The notes under the pieces are model-generated. The model was given only the letters and a program-made list of their open reading frames with translations, was not told the origin of the DNA and searched no databases. Both the position numbers and the translations under genes were made by a program. This document shows positions 17,516 through 25,026 of a DNA stretch of 64,000 nt, piece by piece. The DNA comes from Bacillota bacterium (lineage in GTDB: Bacteria; Bacillota_I; Bacilli_A; RF39; UBA660), in the NCBI GenBank assembly GCA_015059405.1, contig SVAL01000001.1, positions 136,032 to 200,031 of the forward strand. Direction: 5' to 3'. The first letter of the stretch is position 1, and every line of letters starts with the position of its first letter.

Positions 17516-18802
17516 TCAAATACTTTTTTTTATTGTTTTATAGTGGAGATAAGTAGTAATTAAAATATTTATTGATATACCTAAAATTAATGTATATAGT
17601 CCTATATTAAGTTTTGATGTAATGATTATAATTAATAGTTTTAATATTATACCTATTGTTTCATGAATTACTAATTCTTTTGATTTATTAATTCCTTGTA
17701 ATACAGCTATTAGTGGTGGTTGAATATAATAAAGAATAAATACTGGTAATAATACTAGTAAATAGTTTTTACCTAGATTTGTATTATAAATTAATTTTAA
17801 AAAGAAATCGGGAAATAGTCTTAGAATAATTAAAACACTTAATCCTATAAATAAAGATATTATTAATGCTTGTTTTAGTTTAAGTTTTATTGCCTTTTTA
17901 TTACCTTTAGAATGATAATTTGATATTACGGGTAATAAACTATTACTAAGTGCTATTGTAAAGAAATTAGGTAGGGTTATTAAAGGAATTACATATCCTT
18001 CTATTATCCCATATTCTGTAGTTATAAAATTAGAGGAATATCCGGCATTAGTTAAGAAATACATTAAAATAATAGGTTCAAAAAAATAGAAGATAGATGT
18101 TATTATTCTACCAATTGTATTTGGTATAGATATATTTAAAATATTTTTTATATATTTTTTATTTGGTTTTATATCTTGTTTAGTTATATTAAACTTATTT
18201 GGTAAAAAGATAAATAATATTATAAAAGATATTGTTTCACTTATTATGTTTACTAATATTAAACTACAAACAGCATTAACTATACCTTGTTTTATCGTAT
18301 GAGGTATAAATATAAGTATTAATATGATTCTAGTTATTTGTTCAATGATATTTGAAATAACATGAGGAAGCATTTGTTGTTTTCCAAAAAAATATGATCT
18401 AATTAAACTAGACATACTTATAAATGGCAGAGTTAAAGATATAGCTATAATTGGATAAATACATCTTTCATCATTAAGTAAGTTTATAGATAAAAATTTT
18501 GATGATAGGATAAGTGTTATGATAACTATAATATTTATTATTATTGATATGGGTAGAGTTGAAAAAATAATACTTTTGTTGTTGTATTTATCTTCAGCTA
18601 CTAGTTTTGATATTGATATAGGCAAACTTAAAGTAGTTATGGTCATAGCTAAAGAGAAAGTTGGAAGTATTAAGGAATAAAGACTTATTCCTTCTAATCC
18701 TATAACTCTAGTAGTTATTATTTTTATAAATAAACCTAGTATTTTAGTTATAAAACCACCTAGTATTAAAGTGATTGTTGATTTAATAAATTTTTCTTTC
18801 AT
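17516..18802 (-). CDS. Polysaccharide flippase-like membrane protein (SpoVB/MurJ-type MATE fold)
   Basis: The start MKEKFIKSTITLILGGFITKILGLFIKIITTRVIG matches SpoVB and related MOP exporters, and about 12-14 spans fill the 428 residues. SpoVB/MurJ-type proteins flip lipid-linked cell-wall precursors. The start at 18802 is chosen because the upstream 22 codons of the frame run through a terminator hairpin (18834-18853). The ending is TGA. The gene may be under attenuation by that hairpin; see the 28-codon ORF upstream. Confidence 0.8.
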   Translation of the reverse strand: MKEKFIKSTITLILGGFITKILGLFIKIITTRVIGLEGISLYSLILPTFSLAMTITTLSLPISISKLVAEDKYNNKSIIFSTLPISIIINIIVIITLILSSKFLSINLLNDERCIYPIIAISLTLPFISMSSLIRSYFFGKQQMLPHVISNIIEQITRIILILIFIPHTIKQGIVNAVCSLILVNIISETISFIILFIFLPNKFNITKQDIKPNKKYIKNILNISIPNTIGRIITSIFYFFEPIILMYFLTNAGYSSNFITTEYGIIEGYVIPLITLPNFFTIALSNSLLPVISNYHSKGNKKAIKLKLKQALIISLFIGLSVLIILRLFPDFFLKLIYNTNLGKNYLLVLLPVFILYYIQPPLIAVLQGINKSKELVIHETIGIILKLLIIIITSKLNIGLYTLILGISINILITTYLHYKTIKKSI

Positions 18803-18826
18803 ACTTATATTTATGTATTTATAAAT

Positions 18827-18853
18827 AAAAAAAGACTTATCAATAGATAAGTC
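18827..18853 (-). terminator. Terminator in the leader of the flippase gene
   Basis: Read on the minus strand, GACTTATC and GATAAGTC (18853 down to 18834) form a perfect 8-base stem with loop TATT and seven Ts (18833-18827), 25 bases before the start codon. Just upstream, GATAA in AGTTATCAATA (18860-18870 on plus) could pair with the TTATC of the terminator, and AGTTAT (18860-18865) also pairs with ATAACT (18885-18890). It either ends the small upstream ORF or acts as an attenuator. Confidence 0.65.
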
Positions 18854-18938
18854 GAAGCTAGTTATCAATAACCCCCATTAATTAATAACTGTGCACATTA
18901 TAACATATTTTTACTTTTTTGTCAAAATAGATATAGTA

Positions 18939-19025
18939 TTACATTAAGATTAAACTACAAATAAATGATCCTAGCATGATAATTAGGAAAAATATTGTTG
19001 AAATTTTGACTAATTTTTTACTCAT
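18939..19025 (-). CDS. 28-residue single-span membrane peptide
   Basis: A short ORF with strong RBS GAGGTGG six bases before ATG encodes MSKKLVKISTIFFLIIMLG followed by SFICSLILM: basic N-terminus and one hydrophobic helix. It is too short for standard gene calls. It lies upstream of the flippase and its leader hairpin and could be co-transcribed. It resembles small membrane proteins found widely in Bacilli, but I cannot name a family. Confidence 0.5.
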   Translation of the reverse strand: MSKKLVKISTIFFLIIMLGSFICSLILM

Positions 19026-19122
19026 TTTTTCCACCTCGGTATAATTATATATTATTTTTAAATAAAAGTAAATAATATCGCATATTTGTCATTTTTTAGA
19101 ATATATTTTACTGGTGATATTA

Positions 19123-19734
19123 ATGAAATTATGTAGAAATAGATTTAGTTTAATTAAGCAAAAGAAAATATATTTAGTTTTTATTAGTATGATTCTTTTA
19201 AGTATTTTGTTTGGTTTTTTCTTTTATTTTATTATTTCAGATAATAATAAATTATTAGTTATTGACATACAAAAAAACTATTTTAATGGTATTAGTAGTA
19301 ATAATATTAATTATTTAAGTAGTTTTTTTAATTCTTTTTTTACTAACTTTATGTATATATTTTTAATTTTTTTATTAGGTCTTAGTGTTGTTGGATTTAT
19401 ATTTATTATTGGAATAGTACTTATTAAAGGATTTATACTTGGTTTTACTATTTCTTCTATTATAGGTACGTTTGGGATAAAAGGAATTATTTTATCTTTT
19501 ATATACGTCTTTCCTCATCAATTATTATTTTTAATTATATTATTATTAATGTGTTATTATGGATGTAGTTTTTGTTATAGACTATTTAGAAATTTATTTA
19601 TTAGGACGATTGTTAATTTTAAAAGTATTAAAGATAAATATTTAAAAGTGTTTGTAGTATCATTAATTGGAGGAATAGTTTGTTCGTTGTATGAGGTGTT
19701 TATTGTACCTGGTTTAATTAGTATTTTTATTTAA
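19123..19734 (+). CDS. SpoIIM-like membrane protein
   Basis: The product has 203 residues with about five spans. Its layout matches stage II sporulation protein M: a basic N-terminus, first span, an extracellular loop (residues 45-70), then FIFIIGIVLIKGFILGFTISSIIGTFGIKGIILSFIYVFPHQLLF, where the G-rich helix and PHxxLF pattern are typical. SpoIIM works with SpoIID/SpoIIP in engulfment in spore-formers; homologues also occur in non-spore-formers. ATG 19123 with GGTGAT is preferred over GTG 19114. Confidence 0.75.
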   Translation: MKLCRNRFSLIKQKKIYLVFISMILLSILFGFFFYFIISDNNKLLVIDIQKNYFNGISSNNINYLSSFFNSFFTNFMYIFLIFLLGLSVVGFIFIIGIVLIKGFILGFTISSIIGTFGIKGIILSFIYVFPHQLLFLIILLLMCYYGCSFCYRLFRNLFIRTIVNFKSIKDKYLKVFVVSLIGGIVCSLYEVFIVPGLISIFI

Positions 19735-19770
19735 TGTATGTTATACTTTATTTAGTTAATAGGAGGATTT

Positions 19771-20280
19771 ATGGAACTATTAGATGTATTTGATAGTAAT
19801 GGTAATAAGACTGGTAGAGTTGTTGTTAGAGGGGATAAGAGTGCTTTATTAAGTGAAGATGAACATATAGCTGTTGGTGTTATTTTTATTGAAAATAGTG
19901 AAGGTAAGTTTTTGATACAAAAGACTTCATTAGAAAAAGGTGGTGAATATTCATCTACTGGAGGTCATATTGTTAGTGGTGAAGAACCAATTGTATCAAT
20001 AAAAAGAGAGGTTTTAGAAGAACTTGGTATTGATGTTAGTAATGATAATATTATATCGCTTGGTTATATGTTATATGATAAGCCTCTTAGATATTTATTT
20101 TATTTAAAAAAGGATATTGATATTAATTCTGTAGTTGTTCAAAAAGAAGAAGTTGAATTTGTTAAATATATGAGTGTTGATGAGATAAATGATCTTATTA
20201 ATAACAATTTAATTACTAAATCTCATGGTATATTATTTAAAGAGTTATTAAGTAAATTAAATTTAGGTGTTGACAAATAA
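19771..20280 (+). CDS. Nudix hydrolase
   Basis: A perfect Nudix box, GGHIVSGEEPIVSIKREVL then EELGI (residues 68-91), indicates an active Mg-dependent pyrophosphohydrolase. The N-terminus MELLDVFDSNGNKTGR resembles IPP isomerase-like and MutT-related members that act on isoprenoid or nucleoside diphosphates. The product has 169 residues with RBS AGGAGG. Its last codons contain the -35 box of the promoter for the structured RNA region downstream. Confidence 0.88.
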   Translation: MELLDVFDSNGNKTGRVVVRGDKSALLSEDEHIAVGVIFIENSEGKFLIQKTSLEKGGEYSSTGGHIVSGEEPIVSIKREVLEELGIDVSNDNIISLGYMLYDKPLRYLFYLKKDIDINSVVVQKEEVEFVKYMSVDEINDLINNNLITKSHGILFKELLSKLNLGVDK

Positions 20281-20297
20281 AATTTTAGGAGTATAAT
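20270..20297 (+). promoter_or_regulatory. Promoter for the structured leader and GNAT/ABC operon
   Basis: TTGACA (20270-20275) overlaps the Nudix stop region, and TATAAT (20292-20297) follows after 16 bases. Initiation near 20304 would start the RNA right at the conserved GTGAG of leader element A. Confidence 0.8.
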
Positions 20298-20305
20298 GAT
20301 TGTCA

Positions 20306-20405
20306 AGTGAGGGGATATAAGATTTTTCGAGCTATCCCGGGTATTATACTTACACGAGCTTTAAAAGCACGGAGTCACTATATGTGATAATTCTGTGCTT
20401 TTTTT
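20306..20405 (+). promoter_or_regulatory. Riboswitch-like leader element A with terminator
   Basis: In order: AGTGA (20306-20310); stem GGGATA (20312-20317) with TATCCC (20333-20338) whose loop ends in CGAGC (20328-20332); TTACACG (20350-20356); and GCACGGAGTCACTAT (20367-20381), the 5' part of a terminator closed by CTGTGCT (20393-20399) and T7. AGTGA can pair with TCACT (20375-20379), which would break the terminator, an ON-type logic. The same order recurs in element B. I do not recognise the class. Confidence 0.7.
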
Positions 20406-20444
20406 ATTGTTTTTGTATTAGAATTATCAGAAAGGAGAGATATT

Positions 20445-20570
20445 ATGAGACATTTATTAATGGATTTAATTATGGATATTTATTCTTATTTTAGAATGGT
20501 CTATTCTGCGTTTTATGATGCGCGAATGTGTTTTGGGATAGTATTATCTCCTTTGGGAGATAATGTTTAG
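20445..20570 (+). CDS. 41-codon ORF inside the leader, possible leader peptide
   Basis: ATG 20445 has a strong RBS AAAGGAG (20431-20437). The product begins MRHLLMDLIMDIYSYFRMVY and ends VLSPLGDNV; I see no known domain and no clear membrane span. The last 47 bases and the stop codon lie inside a large nested hairpin (20524-20600), so a ribosome on this ORF would open that structure. It could be a regulatory leader peptide, a small protein, or partly fortuitous. Confidence 0.5.
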   Translation: MRHLLMDLIMDIYSYFRMVYSAFYDARMCFGIVLSPLGDNV

Positions 20571-20600
20571 TAAAGTATTACTATGTAGCAAAACACATTC
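20524..20600 (+). ncRNA. Nested long hairpin overlapping the small ORF stop
   Basis: The outer stem GAATGTGTTTT (20524-20534) pairs perfectly with AAAACACATTC (20590-20600). Inside, ATAGTA (20538-20543) can pair with TACTAT (20579-20584) and ATTATCTCC (20543-20551) with GGAGATAAT (20556-20564). There is no T run, so this is not a simple terminator. Confidence 0.65.
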
Positions 20601-20615
20601 ATTAAAATTTAATGA

Positions 20616-20729
20616 TGTGAGTATGTATAAGGTAACGAGCTACATAGGGATTTAAAATAAATCTTACACGTATTTATAAGTACGGAGTCACTATTTCTTT
20701 AGGGAGATAGTGTCTTTCCGTACTTTTTT
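20616..20729 (+). promoter_or_regulatory. Riboswitch-like leader element B with terminator
   Basis: A second copy of element A: GTGAG (20617-20621); stem TATGTA (20622-20627) with TACATA (20641-20646), which conserves pairing but not sequence; CGAGC (20636-20640) at the loop end; TTACACG (20664-20670); GTACGGAGTCACTAT (20680-20694). The terminator pairs AAGTACGG (20678-20685) with CCGTACTT (20718-20725) and CACTAT (20689-20694) with ATAGTG (20707-20712), then T6. It lies 17 bases before the first GNAT gene. Confidence 0.7.
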
Positions 20730-20746
20730 ATTTAGGAGGTGAAAAT

Positions 20747-21274
20747 ATGGAATATAAATTACCAGAGTTATCAGATGAAAAAGAAGTTTTATCCTATATT
20801 AAAGATCATTATGAAAATAATGAGACTAGTATTACTGCCAGCAATGGTCTAATTTCTATGGAATATGGCGCCTGGGTTAAACAGATTAATGATTGGTTAA
20901 TTAATCCTAATGGTGATTGGGGAAAGAGTATTACATATTTAGTTTATGATGATGATATTATGATTGGTTTATTAAATATAAGATATGAAATGAGTGAAGA
21001 ATTAAGACTAAAATATGGTGATATTGGTTATTCGGTTAGACCTAGTTATAGAAGATGTGGATACGCAACTAAGATGCTTAGATATGCGCTAGAAAAATGT
21101 TTGGAATTAGGAATGGATGATGTAATACTAGGATGTTATAAGAGTAATGTTGGATCTATTAGGACTATTTTAAATAATGGTGGTAAATGGTTACATGAAG
21201 ATGAAAAAGATGGTAAAGAGAGTCTTTATTATGGAATTGATTTAAGGAAAGTAAAAAACAATAAAAATAAATAA
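20747..21274 (+). CDS. GNAT family N-acetyltransferase
   Basis: The 175-residue GNAT fold is seen from the acetyl-CoA-binding motif A region GDIGYSVRPSYRRCGYATKMLRYALE (the R-R-x-G-Y-A form of Q/RxxGxG/A), followed by VILGCYKSNVGSIRTILNNGG, typical of motif B. The substrate is unknown: small-molecule, drug or protein N-terminus are all possible. RBS AGGAGGTG. It is the first gene of the operon 20747-24397 behind element B. Confidence 0.88.
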   Translation: MEYKLPELSDEKEVLSYIKDHYENNETSITASNGLISMEYGAWVKQINDWLINPNGDWGKSITYLVYDDDIMIGLLNIRYEMSEELRLKYGDIGYSVRPSYRRCGYATKMLRYALEKCLELGMDDVILGCYKSNVGSIRTILNNGGKWLHEDEKDGKESLYYGIDLRKVKNNKNK

Positions 21275-21291
21275 TAAAAGGAGGTGGATTT

Positions 21292-21825
21292 ATGATATAT
21301 TTAAATAGATTAAGTAAGAATAATGGTATGCGTGAATTAGAATATTTAAGAAGTGTTCCTGAATGTGAAAATGGTTTTTATAACCCGGCTTCATTAGAGA
21401 ATTTATCTAGTTTAGAATCATTTAAATCTTGGTTAGAAGAAAAAGAAAATGAATCTTTAGGTATTAATTTAAAAGAAGGATATGTACCTCAGACTATTTA
21501 CTTTGTCATGGAAGGTGAAGAAGTTATAGGTATTGGGAAAATAAGACACTATTTAAATGAAAATTTACTTATTCGTGGAGGGCATATTGGTCTTGGTATA
21601 TCGTCTAGTTATAGAAGTAAGGGAATTGGCACTAAGGCATTAGAGTTATTGTTAGAAGAAGCTTTAAATACTTATGGTATTTCTAATGTTTTATTAACTA
21701 ATAGTGAGACTAATACAGCATCTCGTAGAATTGTAGAAAAATGCGGTGGAATTTTAGAAAGTATAAATTCAGGTTCTTGTAAATATTGGATTAATTTAGC
21801 GAAAAAGAAAGTTAAAAAGAAGTAA
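21292..21825 (+). CDS. GNAT family N-acetyltransferase
   Basis: The 177-residue product has HIGLGISSSYRSKGIGTKALELLLEEA (acetyl-CoA motif RSKGIG) and LTNSETNTASRRIVEKCGG. It is only distantly like its upstream neighbour, so the pair is not a recent duplication. It starts 17 bases after the first GNAT with RBS AAGGAGGTGG, and 13 bases before the ABC ATPase. Substrate unknown. Confidence 0.88.
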   Translation: MIYLNRLSKNNGMRELEYLRSVPECENGFYNPASLENLSSLESFKSWLEEKENESLGINLKEGYVPQTIYFVMEGEEVIGIGKIRHYLNENLLIRGGHIGLGISSSYRSKGIGTKALELLLEEALNTYGISNVLLTNSETNTASRRIVEKCGGILESINSGSCKYWINLAKKKVKKK

Positions 21826-21838
21826 GGAGGATGTAATT

Positions 21839-22828
21839 ATGGCAATTATAGAAGTAAAAAATTTGTCTAAGACTTTTAAAGTTAAATTAAAAGAAAAAGG
21901 TTTAAAAGGAAGTTTAAAGTCTATTATTAAACCTAAGTATAAAAGTGTTAAAGCAGTTAAAAATATTAGTTTTGAAGTAGAAAAAGGTGAAATGATCGCT
22001 TTTATTGGGCCTAATGGTGCAGGGAAAAGTACAACTATAAAAATGCTTACTGGTATACTTTATCCTGATAAAGGTGATATTAAAGTAATGGGAATTGATC
22101 CGAAAAAAGAACGTAAGAAACTTGCTTATGAAATAGGGACTGTATTTGGTCAAAAAGAACAATTATGGACACATCTTACACCATATGATAATTTTAAATT
22201 TTTTGGTGCTATTTATGATATTCCAGAAAGTCGTGTTGAAAAGAAGATAGCTGAACTTGCTATGTTATTTGAACTTGATGAGTTTATAAATACTCCAGTT
22301 AGAAATCTAAGTTTAGGTCAAAGAATTCGTTGTGAAATAGTAGCTTCTTTAATTCATGAACCAAAAGTATTATTCTTAGATGAACCAACAATTGGACTTG
22401 ATCCTGTAGTTAAAGAAAATATAAGAACTTTAATTAAACGAATGAATAAGGAGTATAAAACAACAGTATTCTTAACAAGTCATGATGTTGGTGATATAGA
22501 AAAACTTTGTAAAAGGGTTATTATTATAAATAATGGTGGTATTGTTTTAGATGATTCTATGGAAAATTTAAAATATCATTATTTGAATAAAAAAATAGTT
22601 GAAGCTAAGATGAGAGAAAGAGTTAATTTAGAAGATGAAGATGGAATAACTATTTTAAAAGATAAAGGTTATAATTTAAAAATAGAAGTAGACTTAGAAA
22701 AACGCAGTGTTAGTGATGCAATAAAGTTATTAAATCCAGATAATATAGTAGATATTAATATTTCAAATACTCCTTTAGAAAATATAATTAGTGATATATA
22801 TAAGAATGAGAATAAGGACGATGAATAA
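21839..22828 (+). CDS. ABC-2 type exporter ATP-binding protein (COG4586)
   Basis: The 329-residue ATPase has Walker A GPNGAGKST, Q-loop, signature LSLGQRIRCE, Walker B VLFLDEPTIGLD and the H-loop TSHDV. An insert KPKYKSVKAVKNISFEVEKGE near the start is typical of COG4586 ATPases, which pair with COG4587 and COG3694 permeases, as found here. RBS AAGGAGG. The stop overlaps the next start by one base. Confidence 0.92.
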   Translation: MAIIEVKNLSKTFKVKLKEKGLKGSLKSIIKPKYKSVKAVKNISFEVEKGEMIAFIGPNGAGKSTTIKMLTGILYPDKGDIKVMGIDPKKERKKLAYEIGTVFGQKEQLWTHLTPYDNFKFFGAIYDIPESRVEKKIAELAMLFELDEFINTPVRNLSLGQRIRCEIVASLIHEPKVLFLDEPTIGLDPVVKENIRTLIKRMNKEYKTTVFLTSHDVGDIEKLCKRVIIINNGGIVLDDSMENLKYHYLNKKIVEAKMRERVNLEDEDGITILKDKGYNLKIEVDLEKRSVSDAIKLLNPDNIVDINISNTPLENIISDIYKNENKDDE

Positions 22829-23619
22829 TGAGAAAATATTTATTTATATTTAAATCTGAAGTCATGAGTAATTTGCAATATGTATTTAATATAATTACTA
22901 GTTTTATAGGATATTTTTTAATATTATTTGTACTTTTAAATTTATGGAAATATATGTATAGTGATCCTAGTCAAGTGATAAATGGATATACTATGAATCA
23001 AATGGTTTGGTATGTAGTAGTAACAGAAATACTATGGGGAAGCTTAGGTGGTAGAAGTTTAAGTAAAAAGATCTGTAGTGATGTTAGAAGTGGTAATATT
23101 GCTTATAATATGAATAAACCATATAGTTATATAGGATATTGTTTATCTAGTCATTTAGGAAGTCTAGCTATTAGATTTATTTTATATACAGTACTTGGTA
23201 TGTTAGTAGGATTTATGTTTTTAGGAAGTTTTCCTACATTAAATATATTAAGCGTTCTATGTATATTAATAACTGGTATTTTAGCAACTATAATAAGTAC
23301 TTTATTAATTACTAGTATAGGTTTATTATCTTTCTTTATAGAAGATGCTCATCCTTTTTACTGGTTATATAGTAAAGTTATATTAGTACTTGGTACTATA
23401 TTTCCAATAGAATACTTTCCTAAAGTAATTCAACCTATTTTAAATTATAGTCCAGTTTATGTAGTTAGTTATGGACCAGCTAAGCTATTTGTAGATTTTA
23501 ATTATAATAGTTTTATAAGTATTATATTAGCTCAAATAATATATATATTTATAGCGTATACAATATGTAATTTTATGTATAAGAAAGGGGTGAAGAATCT
23601 AAATGTTAATGGAGGTTAA
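22828..23619 (+). CDS. ABC-2 type exporter permease (COG4587-like)
   Basis: The 263 residues contain six predicted spans, beginning YVFNIITSFIGYFLILFVLLNLW and ending SFISIILAQIIYIFIAYTIC. It is translationally coupled to the ATPase (1-base overlap) and overlaps the next permease by 17 bases. It likely forms a heterodimeric channel with its neighbour. The exported substrate is unknown. Confidence 0.85.
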   Translation: MRKYLFIFKSEVMSNLQYVFNIITSFIGYFLILFVLLNLWKYMYSDPSQVINGYTMNQMVWYVVVTEILWGSLGGRSLSKKICSDVRSGNIAYNMNKPYSYIGYCLSSHLGSLAIRFILYTVLGMLVGFMFLGSFPTLNILSVLCILITGILATIISTLLITSIGLLSFFIEDAHPFYWLYSKVILVLGTIFPIEYFPKVIQPILNYSPVYVVSYGPAKLFVDFNYNSFISIILAQIIYIFIAYTICNFMYKKGVKNLNVNGG

Positions 23620-24397
23620 AAATCAATTTAAAATTTCTTTTTTAAGTGTTAAATATGCTTTGATGAGGGAAATGCTTAATAAGACTACTTTTATTACTAA
23701 TGTATTATTTATGATACTTAATAATGCTAGTTTTATTGTTCAATGGATAGTACTTTTCTCTTTAAAAGATAATGTAGGTGGTTATACATTTGATCAAGTA
23801 ATGCTTTTATGGGGAATATCAGCTGGTACTTATGGTGTATCTCATTTCTTCTTCTCTAATAGTTATCATTTATCAGAACTTATCAATAATGGAAAGTTAG
23901 ATAGTTTTTTAGTACAACCTAAGAATGTATTATTATCTGTTATTACAACTGATGTTACTACTTCTGCGTTAGGGGATATAATATATGGATATTTAATGGT
24001 ATTAATATTTGGATTAACACCTTTAAATCTATTATTGTTTACAGTATTTTCTATACTTGGAGGTATTACACTTACTTGTATATCTATTATTTTAAATAGT
24101 TTAAGTTTTTGGTTTAGTAAAACAGATGTTATTGCTGATACTGGTAATAATATGATGACTAATTTTGCTAATTATCCAGATGGGATATTTAAAGGTGGAA
24201 TTAAGTTAATGTTTTTTACTATTTTACCAGTTGCGTTTGTTAATCATATACCTGTTCAATTATTAACTAAGTTTAATTTAGGATTGTTTTTAATAGTAGT
24301 TTTAGTAACTATAATATTTATTATTTTAGCGTTTACTATTTTCTATAAAGGATTAAAAAGATATTCATCAAGTAATTTGATGGTAGCAAGAATATAA
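23603..24397 (+). CDS. ABC-2 type exporter permease (COG3694-like)
   Basis: The 264-residue second permease has six spans and the family-like segment ANYPDGIFKGGIKLMFFTILPVAFVNHIPVQLL before the last span, characteristic of COG3694. It begins within the end of the preceding permease gene and closes the operon before a terminator. Confidence 0.87.
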   Translation: MLMEVKNQFKISFLSVKYALMREMLNKTTFITNVLFMILNNASFIVQWIVLFSLKDNVGGYTFDQVMLLWGISAGTYGVSHFFFSNSYHLSELINNGKLDSFLVQPKNVLLSVITTDVTTSALGDIIYGYLMVLIFGLTPLNLLLFTVFSILGGITLTCISIILNSLSFWFSKTDVIADTGNNMMTNFANYPDGIFKGGIKLMFFTILPVAFVNHIPVQLLTKFNLGLFLIVVLVTIIFIILAFTIFYKGLKRYSSSNLMVARI

Positions 24398-24421
24398 AGA
24401 ACTATTTTTATAGTTCTTTTT
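24396..24421 (+). terminator. Terminator of the GNAT/ABC operon
   Basis: AAAGAACTAT and ATAGTTCTTT form a stem with a T-rich loop and T run, overlapping the last permease stop. Confidence 0.85.
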
Positions 24422-24441
24422 GTGTGCAAAAATGTAAAACC

Positions 24442-24469
24442 TTGACAAAAGTCCGGGGGGGGGTAAAAT
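24442..24469 (+). promoter_or_regulatory. Second promoter with G9 tract in the spacer
   Basis: TTGACA (24442-24447) and TAAAAT (24464-24469) are separated by 16 bases ending in nine Gs (24455-24463). Flanks match the element at 2472: TGTAAAA before the -35, AAAG then CC before the G run, and ATTTAAAT after. It drives the PH-domain gene at 24493. Confidence 0.8.
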
Positions 24470-24492
24470 TTAAATGGAAGGAGTTTATTTAT

Positions 24493-24915
24493 ATGGAAAA
24501 AAATATAAGAGAGGGAAAAATTTCTGTTGCAGTTTTGATTATAAGATTAATAATTGATTTTTTTGCAATGATTATATTTATTGGTTTTGTTTGGATTGTA
24601 CGAGATATAATTAAATTTTTTACTACAAAGTTAATTATAACAAATAAAAGGGTTGTTGGAAGAACTGGACTTATTAATACAAATGAACTTGATAGTCCTT
24701 TGAATAAGATTAATGGCGTTCAAGTTAAACAAGGATTGTTTGGAAAAATTTTCAATTATGGTACGATTTCTATTACTACAGCATCTACTATATTTCATTT
24801 TGATATGATAAGCGAACCAAATGAATTCAAAATGATTTTAAATAATCAAATTGAAATATATGATGACGAAAGAATAGAGAAGCAAGCAAGAAAAATGGCA
24901 GAAGCAATGAGATAA
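24493..24915 (+). CDS. Membrane PH-domain (bPH2/YdbS-like) protein
   Basis: The 140-residue product has a hydrophobic hairpin (VAVLIIRLIIDFFAMIIFIGFVWIV) followed by a bacterial PH-like domain: LIITNKRVVGRTGLINTNELDSPLNKINGVQVKQGLFGKIFNYGTISI. Such proteins sit at the membrane; function is mostly unknown. ATG 24493 with AAGGAG (24478-24483) is chosen; 23 further upstream codons would run through the promoter. Expression is probably switched by the G9 promoter. The second prepilin-like gene follows. Confidence 0.8.
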   Translation: MEKNIREGKISVAVLIIRLIIDFFAMIIFIGFVWIVRDIIKFFTTKLIITNKRVVGRTGLINTNELDSPLNKINGVQVKQGLFGKIFNYGTISITTASTIFHFDMISEPNEFKMILNNQIEIYDDERIEKQARKMAEAMR

Positions 24916-24942
24916 GGATGAAATTTATTTTCATCTTTTTTT
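24916..24942 (+). terminator. Terminator of the PH-domain gene
   Basis: GATGAAA and TTTTCATC form the stem, followed by seven Ts, separating the PH-domain gene from prepilin-like gene 2. Confidence 0.8.
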
Positions 24943-24973
24943 GTGCAAATAAGAAAGTATTATGTTTAAATTG

Positions 24974-25002
24974 TTGATATGTAAAAATATTAATGTTAAA
25001 AT
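24974..25002 (+). promoter_or_regulatory. Promoter of prepilin-like gene 2
   Basis: TTGATA (24974-24979) and TAAAAT (24997-25002) have a 17-base AT-rich spacer without any G run, unlike the promoter of paralogue 1. Confidence 0.65.
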
Positions 25003-25026
25003 TTATTTAGAATAGGAAGTGTGTTT

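Noticed and set aside
17516-18802. Mycoplasma-type genetic code (TGA as Trp)
   Set aside because: Full-length conserved proteins use TGG for Trp, and TGA ends the flippase and phospholipase-like genes.
20296-20310. Four-codon uORF (ATG ATT GTC AAG TGA) with AGGAG upstream
   Set aside because: The ATG overlaps the TATAAT box, upstream of the likely transcription start, so it would not be in the RNA from that promoter.
20524-20600. The large nested hairpin as an intrinsic terminator
   Set aside because: It is followed by ATTAAAATTTAATG, not a T run.
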